The notes under the pieces: generated by a model | Database searches by the model: none | What the model was told of the DNA's origin: nothing | Seen by the model: only the letters and a program-made list of their open reading frames with translations | Shown here: positions 34,739 to 43,526 of the stretch, piece by piece | How the letters are laid out: every line of letters starts with the position of its first letter | Position numbering within the stretch: position 1 is the stretch's first letter | Program-made: the position numbers and the translations under genes | NCBI GenBank assembly: GCA_964603125.1 | Contig: CAZRUA010000001.1 | Coordinates: 62,001 to 126,000 of the forward strand | Reading direction: 5' to 3' | DNA length: 64,000 nucleotides | Origin: CAZRUA01 sp964603125 | Lineage (GTDB): Bacteria; Bacteroidota; Bacteroidia; B-17B0; Aurantibacillaceae

Positions 34739-35482
34739 TTGTTAAAGTCAATTCAAAAGCTACGATTTAAAAATTCTTCTGATAAAAAACTTGCCGAATC
34801 TATTTATTTAATTTTAGGAATTTATCCTAAGAATATTGCTTTGTATAAACAAGCACTTCGTCATAGCTCTATTTCAAAAGCCATAAACAAAGAAGGTTTT
34901 AAAGATAGTAATGAGCGTTTAGAGTTTTTAGGCGATGCCGTTTTAGGATTAGTTATTGCCGAATATTTATTTGAATTATATCCGTTTAAGGATGAAGGTT
35001 TTTTAACCAAAATGCGTTCGCGCTTAGTTAACGGCTCACAAATGAATAACCTTGCTATTAAAATTGGTTTAGATAAATTAGTTCAAAGCAACTTAACTGG
35101 GCCAAACAAAAGCAACGGAATTTACGGTGATGCCATGGAAGCATTGCTAGGTGCAGTTTACAAAGATTTGGGTTTGACAAAAGCTAAGAGTATAATATTA
35201 AAACGCTTGGTTAAGGTTCATTTTGATTTAAATGATGTTGAACAAAACGATAGTGATTTTAAAAGTCAATTAATAAATTATTGCCAACAAAATAAAAAGA
35301 AAGTAGAGTTTGTTTTATTAGAAGAAAAAGGAAAACAAGAAAAGAAAACCTATCTAGTTCAAATTAAAATTGATGGCGAAGCTCATGAGCAAATGGAGCA
35401 TGTTTCAAAGCGAAGAGCAGAGCAGCTTGCTGCACAACTAACTTACGAAAAGCTTATAGTAAAAAGTGTAGGAGCAAATTAA
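34739..35482 (+). CDS. rnc: Ribonuclease III
   Basis: The 247-residue protein has the RNase III signature NERLEFLGDAVLG (Glu62, Asp66), the second acidic site GDAMEALLGA near 129 and a C-terminal double-stranded-RNA-binding domain ending KRRAEQLAAQLTYEKL. It cuts double-stranded RNA in rRNA maturation. The start is TTG at 34739, 4 bases after the fabF stop; there is no nearby ATG that keeps the N-terminus. Its last 4 bases overlap the end of the convergent transglycosylase gene. Confidence 0.94.
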   Translation: MLKSIQKLRFKNSSDKKLAESIYLILGIYPKNIALYKQALRHSSISKAINKEGFKDSNERLEFLGDAVLGLVIAEYLFELYPFKDEGFLTKMRSRLVNGSQMNNLAIKIGLDKLVQSNLTGPNKSNGIYGDAMEALLGAVYKDLGLTKAKSIILKRLVKVHFDLNDVEQNDSDFKSQLINYCQQNKKKVEFVLLEEKGKQEKKTYLVQIKIDGEAHEQMEHVSKRRAEQLAAQLTYEKLIVKSVGAN

Positions 35483-36429
35483 AGCTTTATAATTCTATTC
35501 GGATTGTTAAGCACTTTTTGGTCCATTTCTAACAAGGCTGCTAAAACCAATTGAGAATAATTTTGTGAAGCCGATTTAAAACCTCCAGCGCTGGTATGCC
35601 ACATCGTATTAATTAAATCTATACCACCGTCGCAAGGATTTATTTTGTTAAGTACAGCACGCACGTTTCCTCCACCAGCATGATAAACATGCATTACCAA
35701 AAGTCTAAACCACAAATCATCTTCTTTATAACTAATGTTTAAATCGTTTAACATGCTTTTAGCTTGAGGAATGCAAATGGTACGTATTAGTTTTGATGAA
35801 GCATAAGCTGAACGATTAAAATCGGCACGTTCATCAATTTTTTTATTCACTTTTAAACCCATTAATCGTGCAACTGGTTTCATTAATTGAAAAGGGCCAT
35901 AAGCACCAACATTTGATTTTTGTAAGCGATTGGGGCTTTCAATTAAAAGAATGGCCTGTGCATACCAAGGGTCGGTGTTGTTTTCAATAAAGGCATCTAT
36001 ACCCTGATGCAATGTAGGATAAGCGTGTTCAAAATCATAGAAGAAACTTTTTCCTTCGGTTACTAAAACACGCGCAGTATCAGCACGACCGTATTCTTTG
36101 CGTAAACTATCTCTAAAAGCAGTTTTTGAAGAATCAGAAAGAGAGTTGAATTTTTTAGTACAAACAACACTTACAATTTTTCTGTCGCTCGAAAAATTTA
36201 CCAAAGCCGAATCTTTTGATAAATGCATGATTCGGCGCCAAAAAACAACTTGTGCTAATTCGTGGCAATTGTTTTCGTATACCTGTTTATCGTAAATATA
36301 GTTATGCGAGGTTTTATTTTGTACATCATAAACAGGTACAACATCTCTACAGAAGTTTCCAACAACTTCTTCCGAATCAGGCTTACAAAGAGCCAATCCA
36401 AGCATTGCTATTTTTGCGAATAAAATCAA
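35479..36429 (-). CDS. Lytic transglycosylase-like protein
   Basis: The 316-residue protein begins with a short hydrophobic segment (MILFAKIAMLGLALCK) that may be a signal peptide. The C-terminal half resembles a lysozyme-like SLT domain: LLIESPNR near residue 182 with the probable catalytic Glu, GAYGPFQLMKPVAR near 195, and VYHAGGGNVRAVL near 258, in place of the usual AYNxG. The N-terminal half has no recognised domain. It would cut peptidoglycan glycan strands. It converges on rnc with a 4-base overlap of the stop codons. Confidence 0.75.
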   Translation of the reverse strand: MILFAKIAMLGLALCKPDSEEVVGNFCRDVVPVYDVQNKTSHNYIYDKQVYENNCHELAQVVFWRRIMHLSKDSALVNFSSDRKIVSVVCTKKFNSLSDSSKTAFRDSLRKEYGRADTARVLVTEGKSFFYDFEHAYPTLHQGIDAFIENNTDPWYAQAILLIESPNRLQKSNVGAYGPFQLMKPVARLMGLKVNKKIDERADFNRSAYASSKLIRTICIPQAKSMLNDLNISYKEDDLWFRLLVMHVYHAGGGNVRAVLNKINPCDGGIDLINTMWHTSAGGFKSASQNYSQLVLAALLEMDQKVLNNPNRIIKL

Positions 36430-36513
36430 AGTAAATGTTTTTGATAAATGTATACTTTATAACGAACAAATGCAAAATAGGTTACAGAAGGTTTTTAACC
36501 TTGTTGTGTTAAT

Positions 36514-36524
36514 TGGTAATACCA
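36514..36524. promoter_or_regulatory. Operator-like palindrome in a divergent region
   Basis: TGGTAATACCA is a 5-1-5 palindrome of the kind bound by GntR-family proteins. It lies between the transglycosylase gene and the ferredoxin-NADP reductase gene, about 50 bases before the reductase -7 box. Confidence 0.25.
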
Positions 36525-36565
36525 CAATTAGTATGTTTTAACAAACCTACAACACAATAATTTCG

Positions 36566-36573
36566 TACTTTTG
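36566..36573 (+). promoter_or_regulatory. -7 box of the ferredoxin-NADP reductase gene
   Basis: TACTTTTG lies 16 bases before the ATG at 36590; no clear -33 TTG is seen. Confidence 0.45.
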
Positions 36574-36589
36574 CCAAAATTTTTTTGAG

Positions 36590-37600
36590 ATGATTACTAC
36601 TGATATTGCAATAGTTGGAGCAGGGCCAGTTGGCTTGTTTGCTATATTTGAAGCGGGTTTGCTAAAAATGCGCTGTCATTTGATTGATTATTTGCCGCAG
36701 GTAGGTGGGCAATTATCAGAGATTTATCCAAAAAAGCCAATTTACGATATACCAGGTTTTCCAACGGTTTTGGCCCAAGAATTAGTTGATAATTTAATGG
36801 AGCAAGCTAAACCATTTAACCCAACATTTACTTTGGGAGAGCGTGTTGAAAAGCTTGAGAAAAGAGAGGAAGCAGATTTTTTATTAACTACCAACATGGG
36901 TACGCAAATACAAGCAAAGGTAGTTTGTATTGCAGGTGGTTTAGGCTGTTTTGAGCCGCGCAAGCCAGAAGTGAAAGGTTTAGAGCAATTTGAAAATGGG
37001 AAAGGAATTGCTTACATGGTTTTAGATCCAGAAAAATACCGCGATACAAAACTTGTAATTGCGGGTGGTGGTGATAGTGCACTAGACTGGACAATATTTT
37101 TAGCTAATGTAGCGAAAGAGGTAACATTGATTCATAGAAGCGAATCATTTAGAGGTGCGCCTGATTCGGTAAACAAAGTTATGAAGTTGGCCGAAGAAGG
37201 GAAGATAAAATTGCATTTGAATACCAATATTAGCAGCATTGCAGGTGATGAGGTTTTACGAAGTATTTCAATTGAAAATGCAAAAACTAAAGCAACTGAG
37301 ACAATTGAAACAGATTATTTGATACCATTGTTTGGATTAAGTCCTAAGTTAGGGCCGATTGAAAATTTTGGTTTGAATTTAGATAAGAACGCCATAGAAG
37401 TAAACACAGACGATTACTCAACAAACATACCTGGAGTTTATGCTATTGGCGATATAAATACCTATACCAATAAACTTAAACTTATTTTATGTGGCTTTCA
37501 TGAGGCAGCATTAATGAGCCATAGCGCTTATAAATACATGAATCCGGGTGTTAAGTATACCATGAAGTATACAACCGTTAATGGAGTTAATATGTTTTAA
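36590..37600 (+). CDS. Ferredoxin--NADP+ reductase, thioredoxin-reductase type
   Basis: The 336-residue flavoprotein has the FAD motif GAGPVGLFAIFEAG near residue 10, YLPQVGGQLSEIYP near 35, the NADPH-binding GGGDSALDW near 163 and the C-terminal GDINTY...GFHEAALMSH. There is no CxxC pair, which separates it from thioredoxin reductase and fits the type 2 ferredoxin-NADP reductases. It would pass electrons between NADPH and ferredoxin or flavodoxin in the cytoplasm. Length is typical. Confidence 0.88.
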   Translation: MITTDIAIVGAGPVGLFAIFEAGLLKMRCHLIDYLPQVGGQLSEIYPKKPIYDIPGFPTVLAQELVDNLMEQAKPFNPTFTLGERVEKLEKREEADFLLTTNMGTQIQAKVVCIAGGLGCFEPRKPEVKGLEQFENGKGIAYMVLDPEKYRDTKLVIAGGGDSALDWTIFLANVAKEVTLIHRSESFRGAPDSVNKVMKLAEEGKIKLHLNTNISSIAGDEVLRSISIENAKTKATETIETDYLIPLFGLSPKLGPIENFGLNLDKNAIEVNTDDYSTNIPGVYAIGDINTYTNKLKLILCGFHEAALMSHSAYKYMNPGVKYTMKYTTVNGVNMF

Positions 37601-37694
37601 TTAGCGGTTTTCTTATAACGCTATTTTATTGGCTAACACTATAAAATCAAAACATGATTTATTGTTAAAAACGTGTTAATTCAATGCTTTTTTG

Positions 37695-37702
37695 TATATT
37701 TG
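37695..37702 (+). promoter_or_regulatory. tatA promoter (-7 box)
   Basis: TATATTTG is followed by GCAGC... 25 bases before the tatA ATG. A GTG at 37673-37675 lies 19 bases upstream and may be a weak -33 element. Confidence 0.6.
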
Positions 37703-37727
37703 CAGCTCATTTTAAAAACGTGTTATC

Positions 37728-37895
37728 ATGAAAATGGGTACTACAGAAATTATTTTAATCCTAGCGGTTGTTTTATTATTATTTGGAGGTAGAAAAATTC
37801 CAGAATTAATGAAAGGCTTAGGAAAAGGAATGAAAGAATTTAAAGACGCTAAAGATGGCGTTGATAATTCTAACAACACTCCTGAGAAAAAATAA
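37728..37895 (+). CDS. tatA: Sec-independent translocase TatA
   Basis: This 55-residue protein begins MKMGTTEIILILAVVLLLFG. It has one N-terminal membrane helix (about 6-20), the hinge GGRKIPELMKGLGKG (from Gly20) and a short amphipathic helix followed by an acidic tail, the standard TatA/E design. TatA forms the pore that exports folded proteins with twin-arginine signals. It is very short even for the phylum. It lies 19 bases upstream of gatA and behind its own -7 box; tatC is not in the window. Confidence 0.92.
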   Translation: MKMGTTEIILILAVVLLLFGGRKIPELMKGLGKGMKEFKDAKDGVDNSNNTPEKK

Positions 37896-37914
37896 TTTTA
37901 AATTTTAATTTTTT

Positions 37915-39339
37915 GTGTATTCCTTTAAGGATATTTCCTCTTATCATAATGATTTGAAAAGTGGCTCTATTAGCTGCTTTCAAGCTGTTACTGACGTTTT
38001 AGCAACTATCGAAGCTAAAAAACATTTAAACGTTTATTTAGAGGTTTTTTCGGATGAAGCTTTGCAACAAGCAAAGTTGGTAGATGAGAAAATAAAGCAA
38101 AACAAAGCGGGTAAACTAGCTGGTGTTGTTGTTGCAATTAAAGATAATATCTGTTACAAAAACCATAAGGTATCCGCTTCATCAAAAATACTTGAGAATT
38201 TTACTTCCATTTATTCTTCAACTGTAGTTGAAAAACTATTAGCTGAAGATGCCATTATTATTGGCCGAACCAATTGCGATGAGTTTGCAATGGGAAGTAG
38301 CAACGAAAATTCGGCATTTGGAAGGGTTTTAAATCCTTTAAACGAAAGTACTGTTCCAGGAGGTTCTTCGGGTGGAGCAGCGGCAGCAGTTGCGGCGAAT
38401 CTATGCCATGTTTCATTAGGAAGTGATACAGGTGGTTCTATCCGTCAACCTGCTTCATTTTGTGGAGTTGTGGGCTTAAAGCCAACTTATGGTCGTGTTT
38501 CACGTTGGGGATTAATCGCTTATGGTTCTTCTTTTGATCAAATTGGTCCTCTCACAAAAACAGTTGCCGATACAGCTTTGGTAATGGAAGTGATTGCGGG
38601 CAATGATGAGTTTGATAATACAGCTTCTACAAAGCCTGTTGATGCCTACTCGACCTTGTTAAGTTCAAATAAAAAATTAAAAATAGCATATTTAAAAGAT
38701 TGTATTGAGAGTGAAGGTTTGGATGCAGAAATAAAAGCTAAAACTCTTGAAACATTTGATAAACTTAAGTCTCAAGGACATACCGTTGAGGCTGTTGATT
38801 TTCCTTATTTAGATTATTTAGTTCCGTCTTATTACGTTTTAACAACTGCTGAGGCTTCATCTAACTTAAGTCGTTTTGATGGCGTACATTATGGATATAG
38901 AAGCCCTAATGCAACTGATTTAGAGAGTACTTATAAAAAGAGTCGTAGCGAAGGATTTGGCAAGGAAGTGAAACGCCGTATTATGTTAGGTACTTTTGTT
39001 TTAAGTGCTGGTTTTTACGATGCTTATTATGCTAGAGCTCAAAAGGTAAGAAGAATTTTACGTGATAAAACCTTAGAGATTTTATCACAATACGATATTA
39101 TTATAACACCGTCAACTCCAGGTACTGCGTTTGAATTCGGCAAGAACAGCACAGATCCAATAAAAATGTATTTAGAAGATATATTTACTGTGCAAGCTAA
39201 TTTAGTTGGTGTTCCAGCTATTTCAATTCCTCTAGCCAAGCATTCAAATGGTTTACCTTATGGTATTCAGTTGATGAGTAAGCCGTTTAGCGAAGCAGGT
39301 TTATTAGCATTTTCCAAAGAATTGGAAGGATTGGTTTAA
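37915..39339 (+). CDS. gatA: Glutamyl/aspartyl-tRNA amidotransferase subunit A
   Basis: The 474-residue amidase has the Ser-cis-Ser-Lys triad: Lys76 in VVAIKDNI, Ser151 in PGGSSGG and Ser175 in GSDTGGSIRQPA. The GatCAB complex amidates Glu-tRNA(Gln) and/or Asp-tRNA(Asn). The start is GTG at 37915 (GTG TAT TCC); no ATG is near. gatB and gatC are not in the window, so the genes are dispersed, as is common in the phylum. Confidence 0.95.
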   Translation: MYSFKDISSYHNDLKSGSISCFQAVTDVLATIEAKKHLNVYLEVFSDEALQQAKLVDEKIKQNKAGKLAGVVVAIKDNICYKNHKVSASSKILENFTSIYSSTVVEKLLAEDAIIIGRTNCDEFAMGSSNENSAFGRVLNPLNESTVPGGSSGGAAAAVAANLCHVSLGSDTGGSIRQPASFCGVVGLKPTYGRVSRWGLIAYGSSFDQIGPLTKTVADTALVMEVIAGNDEFDNTASTKPVDAYSTLLSSNKKLKIAYLKDCIESEGLDAEIKAKTLETFDKLKSQGHTVEAVDFPYLDYLVPSYYVLTTAEASSNLSRFDGVHYGYRSPNATDLESTYKKSRSEGFGKEVKRRIMLGTFVLSAGFYDAYYARAQKVRRILRDKTLEILSQYDIIITPSTPGTAFEFGKNSTDPIKMYLEDIFTVQANLVGVPAISIPLAKHSNGLPYGIQLMSKPFSEAGLLAFSKELEGLV

Positions 39340-39352
39340 TAAATTTTGCTAT

Positions 39353-39499
39353 AAAATTCCCCCTTTAAAGGGGGAATCATAAAGGTGGTATTTAACAACT
39401 TTTTTAGATAGAATCAAAATAAGATCTATTGTAAAAATGCAGAATTGAAAACGAATACGCGAGTTACATCCCCCTAACCCCCTTCAAAGGGGGAATTTT
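39353..39499. mobile_element. 147-bp MITE-like intergenic palindromic element
   Basis: Perfect 14-bp inverted ends (39353-39366 and 39486-39499) enclose two nested palindromes: arms ATTCCCCCTTT and AAAGGGGGAAT at 39356-39377, and CCCCCTT/AAAGGGGG at 39478-39493. There is no gene inside. It occupies part of the 325-base gap between gatA and the LysM transglycosylase gene; the rest of the gap (39500-39664) is A/T-rich leader with nothing I recognise. The sequence style resembles a dispersed 'CCCCCTAACCCCCTTCAAAGGGGG' repeat. Confidence 0.6.
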
Positions 39500-39664
39500 A
39501 AAGTCTAACTTATTAAAAACCAAGCCTTAATAACTATTTTTGACCCAACATTATTTAACTTTTTTTTCTAAGCATATTTTTATATCATTGTAGCGTTAGG
39601 ATTGCAATTCGTTGTCAATTTTAGCTGTAACCTTTTTATTAATCACACGTTACACAATAAAGCG

Positions 39665-41158
39665 ATGTTAAAGAAACTCTATATATACGGATTGTTGGTT
39701 TGCTTGATGATAGCAACACAAATTCCAATGGCAAATGCGCAAACAGTAATTGCTCAAGACGATCCAATTGCGGCAGCATTAGATAGTTTAGCTACTAAAA
39801 AAGTGTTGGAGAAATATTACTCTAAACCAATTACACCAAAAAATAGTAAATACCATTTTGCTCCAGATTCAATCCCGGTTTATGATGACTTTGCCTATGA
39901 AGCTCGTTTATCAAAGTTAGATGTGAATTCTCCTTTTGATTTACAATACAATAGTGTTGTGCGAGGTTACATTGATTTATATTGCAAACGTAAACGCGAA
40001 ATGGTTTCACGTATGTTAGGTCAATCACAGTTGTATTACCCAATGTTTGAAGAAGTTTTGGATAAATACAATTTGCCTTTGGAGTTAAAACATTTAGCAG
40101 TTATTGAATCAGCTTTGAATCCTTTGGCAAAAAGCCGTGCAGGGGCAACAGGTTTGTGGCAATTTATGTATCCGACAGGAAAAATGTATGGATTAAATGT
40201 TACTTCATACGTTGATGAGCGCTGCGATCCATACAAAGAAACGGTAGCTGCAGCTGAGTATTTACAGTTTTTATATAAAATGTTTGGCGATTGGCAAATG
40301 GTTTTAGCGGCTTATAACGGCGGACCAGGAACCATTAACCATGCTATACGCCGCAGTGGAGGTAAAAAAACATATTGGGAAATTCGCCCGTTTTTACCAA
40401 CTGAAACACAAGGATATGTGCCCGCATTTATTGCAGCAAACTATGTAATGAATTACCACGCTGAACATAATATTTATGCAGCAATACCTAAAAAAACTTA
40501 TTTTGAATTGGACACTTTGGTAATGCGCGAGCCTATTACCTTTGCTCAACTATCAAGTGTTTTGGATATTAGCGTGGAAGAAATTCAATATTTTAACCCC
40601 ATTTACAAAAAGAATGTAATACCAAGTGGAGGTTATGTATTAACCTTGCCAAAAACAAAAATAGGGCAGTTTGTTACCAATGAAAATGAAATCTATGCAA
40701 TGATTCATAAGCAAGAGGAACAAAGTAAGGTAGCGGCTGCAACAGATGTTAAAGACACTGAAATTTATCACACGGTTAAAAAGGGAGAGAAGATAACAAC
40801 GATTGCTCGTAAGTACGGTGTAACCGTTTCTCAGCTTAAAACATGGAATTATGTTGGTAAAAAAGGCTTAAAAGCAGGACGTCAATTGGTTATTCATAAA
40901 AAGGAAAAAACAACAAAAGAAGCTGCGCCAGATGTTAGCAGTGCCGCACCAGAAACAAACTTAGCCAATAAAAAAACAGAAGCTACTAAATCAGTTGCTG
41001 AAAACAAAGCAACAATTAAGTACTACAAAGTTAAAAAAGGCGATACCTTATTTAAAATATCCAAGCAATTTGGTGTGTCTCAAGAAGAACTAAAGCAAAT
41101 GAATAAGCTTGGCAAAGCTGGTAAAATTGCGATAGGGCAGAAGTTGAAGGTGGGGTAG
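39665..41158 (+). CDS. mltD: Membrane-bound lytic transglycosylase D-like protein with LysM domains
   Basis: The ATG at 39665 gives 497 residues with a proper signal peptide (MLKKLYIYGLLVCLMIATQI...ANAQ). An upstream in-frame TTG at 39602 would hide it. The SLT domain contains LAVIESALNPLAKSRAGATGLWQFM with the catalytic Glu near 144, and AAYNGGPG near 219. A LysM-like segment follows near 310, then two clear LysM domains: YHTVKKGEKITTIARKYGV and YYKVKKGDTLFKISKQFGV. Between them is a Thr/Ala/Lys-rich linker. It would cut peptidoglycan glycan strands in the periplasm during growth. A strong terminator follows. Confidence 0.92.
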   Translation: MLKKLYIYGLLVCLMIATQIPMANAQTVIAQDDPIAAALDSLATKKVLEKYYSKPITPKNSKYHFAPDSIPVYDDFAYEARLSKLDVNSPFDLQYNSVVRGYIDLYCKRKREMVSRMLGQSQLYYPMFEEVLDKYNLPLELKHLAVIESALNPLAKSRAGATGLWQFMYPTGKMYGLNVTSYVDERCDPYKETVAAAEYLQFLYKMFGDWQMVLAAYNGGPGTINHAIRRSGGKKTYWEIRPFLPTETQGYVPAFIAANYVMNYHAEHNIYAAIPKKTYFELDTLVMREPITFAQLSSVLDISVEEIQYFNPIYKKNVIPSGGYVLTLPKTKIGQFVTNENEIYAMIHKQEEQSKVAAATDVKDTEIYHTVKKGEKITTIARKYGVTVSQLKTWNYVGKKGLKAGRQLVIHKKEKTTKEAAPDVSSAAPETNLANKKTEATKSVAENKATIKYYKVKKGDTLFKISKQFGVSQEELKQMNKLGKAGKIAIGQKLKVG

Positions 41159-41184
41159 GTATCCAATCATATTATTAAAAATGT

Positions 41185-41222
41185 AAACCGCCCCTTTGTG
41201 ATGAATAAAGGGGCGGTTTTGT
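41185..41222. terminator. Terminator hairpin, copy 1 of a repeated design
   Basis: A 13-bp perfect stem (41185-41197 with 41207-41219; CCGCCCC/GGGGCGG core) and a 9-base loop are followed by Ts. A closely similar hairpin occurs at 43474-43510. Confidence 0.9.
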
Positions 41223-41277
41223 TTTGGTATAAACTAGTTTTTCTGTAATAAGATGATTTTTAACATGTATTATTAGG

Positions 41278-41308
41278 TTGGTTCTAAATGTAAAATGAAT
41301 TATATTTG
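41278..41308 (+). promoter_or_regulatory. Promoter of the VIT-domain gene
   Basis: TTG (41278-41280), 20 bases, TATATTTG (41301-41308), then 10 bases to the ATG at 41319. Confidence 0.65.
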
Positions 41309-41318
41309 TTAAAAAAAC

Positions 41319-43451
41319 ATGAAAAAAATCTTTTCTTTATTAGCTTTAATTATATTCACAAATATTAGCGCTTACAATTATTTAACAGTTGGTGATCCAA
41401 GAACATCATGGTGGACACAAACAGGAACTATTGAAGAAGCTACTTTTTCAGTTAAGCCTAAAGGAATTTACACAGAAGTAGGTATGTATTTAACTTTTTC
41501 GGCTCGTAACACTAGTTTTACTACAAGTGATTCGTTAGAAATTGTGTATTATTTTGATTTGCCAGATAATGCAATTGTTACAGATTCATGGTTATGGATT
41601 GGAGACACTATTGCACGAGCAAAAATAATGGATAGATGGACTGCAACATCTGTTTATGAAGGTATAGTTCAACGAAGACAAGACCCATCAATCCTAACCA
41701 AACAATCTAGCACACAGTATCAATTAAGAGTTTTTCCAATGAATGGCCTTGCGAATCGTAAGGTTAAAATAACTTATTTAATTCCAACACAATGGGCAAC
41801 AACAAATGTTACTACTAAATTACCACTCAACATACTTACGGCTTCTTATAATCAATTACCTTTTGCTAATATTATAACTTGGACAAATAGTGATTGGCAA
41901 AATCCAGCTATCATTAATGTTGCAGGTACTCAGTTTAATCAATTTACTAGTGTTGAGTTTGGTAATCATTGGGTTGCACAAGTTCCTTATTCTAATTACA
42001 ATTCAAACCCGACACTTAGGTTTAATAGTCCAATGGTAAATGGTGTTTACATTAGTAAGTACAATGAACCAGGCGAAAATTACTATCAAATGGCTATTTT
42101 GCCTTCAAGTTTTTTACCGCCATTACCACCTAAAAAAATAGCTTTTCTAGTTGATTATGATATCTCGAAAACAACTTACACGCAATCAGCCATATTAAAC
42201 TCATTAAAGCAATCATTGCATAGTCAACTAAACCCGCAAGATTCTTTTAATTTAATTTTTTCGGGTTTTATTATTAATAGGATAAGTAATGTTTGGCTTC
42301 CAGCAGATTCAACAACTATTGAAAACACCTTTTCATCATTACTAAACCCAATGTCTAATTACAGTACTTTAGCTCCACTTATTGCTAATGCTATTGATTT
42401 CATTAATCTTCATGGTAATGATGGAAGGATTTTATTAGTTTCAAGTTCTGACGGCTATGGCTCAAGTGCAGCAGCAAATAATTTAATCAATGATATTTTA
42501 CCAATTATGAATCCTGATATACCTTTTTATATTTGTGATATTCAAAATCAAAATGTTACTTATAATTATATTAACAGTACATATTATTATGGTAATCAAT
42601 ATTTTTATACCACGCTCGTAAATATTACAGGCGGAGCTTATTATAAAACTAATTCTTACTATTATTATACGCCATCTTATACTCTAGATGAGATTTTGCA
42701 GTTTAATTTCGATGAAATTTCAGGTATAATAAATTCATTTAATTTATACACATCTGTATCGGGAGGATATTGTTACGGACGATATAATTTAGATGCTAAT
42801 TCAAGCACTGTTTATATTAATCGCCCTATTTTACAAGTTGGAAAATATATTGGCTCATTACCATTCAATATTTCTATTGCGGGAGATTATAACGGAAATA
42901 TTTTTAACACTAATATTAATTATGCGAGTACTAGTTTTGCATTAGGTGATAGTGCAATTAAGGCAATGTGGGGAGGGAATTATGTAAAGGATTTGGAAAA
43001 TCAAACTAATCAAACAAACACAATCATTAACAATATTATCTCTAAAAGCCTATCAACACGTGTTTTATCTAGATATACAGCTTTTTTATGTTTAGAGGAT
43101 TCAACATATTATTGTGATGTTTGTCAAGATGAAAGCGTTTTGGTTGGCGTAGAAGAGCAAGATTCCTTACAAATGGACATGATAGCTGCGCCCAATCCAT
43201 TTAATGATTTTGTAAAGATAACTTTAACGAAAAACGCAAGTACGGATTATGAGAACGCTGAGTATTCAATATTCAATGTGTTAGGCGAAAAAGTATATCA
43301 ATTCAATTACTCAGATGTTAACAAAGGCGAAACACTTGAGTTTAGGTGGAATGGCATAGATACAAATGGCAATAATTTAAACGCTGGTATTTATTTGTTC
43401 GTTGTAAAAACAGACAAGGGAGTTAAAACGCTTAAGCTGATAAAGAGTTAA
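41319..43451 (+). CDS. VIT-domain secreted protein with T9SS type A sorting domain
   Basis: The 710-residue protein has a signal peptide (MKKIFSLLALIIFTNISA). Residues about 40-165 form a VIT (vault/inter-alpha-trypsin) domain, with YYFDLPDNAIVTDSWLWIGD, DRWTATSVYEGIVQRRQDPSIL and YQLRVFPM. The following part, from about 265, has the layout of a von Willebrand A-like domain (KKIAFLVDYDIS, GRILLVSSSDGYG), though its metal motif is atypical (DYDIS rather than DxSxS). The end (NPFNDFVKITL ... YLFVVKTDKGVKTLKLIKS) is a type A sorting domain for the T9SS. It should be exported and act in adhesion or interaction. Confidence 0.85.
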   Translation: MKKIFSLLALIIFTNISAYNYLTVGDPRTSWWTQTGTIEEATFSVKPKGIYTEVGMYLTFSARNTSFTTSDSLEIVYYFDLPDNAIVTDSWLWIGDTIARAKIMDRWTATSVYEGIVQRRQDPSILTKQSSTQYQLRVFPMNGLANRKVKITYLIPTQWATTNVTTKLPLNILTASYNQLPFANIITWTNSDWQNPAIINVAGTQFNQFTSVEFGNHWVAQVPYSNYNSNPTLRFNSPMVNGVYISKYNEPGENYYQMAILPSSFLPPLPPKKIAFLVDYDISKTTYTQSAILNSLKQSLHSQLNPQDSFNLIFSGFIINRISNVWLPADSTTIENTFSSLLNPMSNYSTLAPLIANAIDFINLHGNDGRILLVSSSDGYGSSAAANNLINDILPIMNPDIPFYICDIQNQNVTYNYINSTYYYGNQYFYTTLVNITGGAYYKTNSYYYYTPSYTLDEILQFNFDEISGIINSFNLYTSVSGGYCYGRYNLDANSSTVYINRPILQVGKYIGSLPFNISIAGDYNGNIFNTNINYASTSFALGDSAIKAMWGGNYVKDLENQTNQTNTIINNIISKSLSTRVLSRYTAFLCLEDSTYYCDVCQDESVLVGVEEQDSLQMDMIAAPNPFNDFVKITLTKNASTDYENAEYSIFNVLGEKVYQFNYSDVNKGETLEFRWNGIDTNGNNLNAGIYLFVVKTDKGVKTLKLIKS

Positions 43452-43473
43452 TTTAATAAGGATATTTGAAATT

Positions 43474-43510
43474 TACCGCCCGTTTGAGATGAACGAAGGG
43501 GCGGTTTTTG
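43474..43510. terminator. Terminator hairpin, copy 2, shared by convergent genes
   Basis: ACCGCCC (43475-43481) pairs with GGGCGGT (43499-43505), then Ts. It closes the VIT gene and lies just beyond the end of the minus-strand gene at 43527. Confidence 0.75.
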
Positions 43511-43526
43511 CGATGCACAGATGATT

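Noticed and set aside
39602..39664. TTG start upstream of the LysM transglycosylase
   Set aside because: It would place 21 residues before a clear signal peptide.
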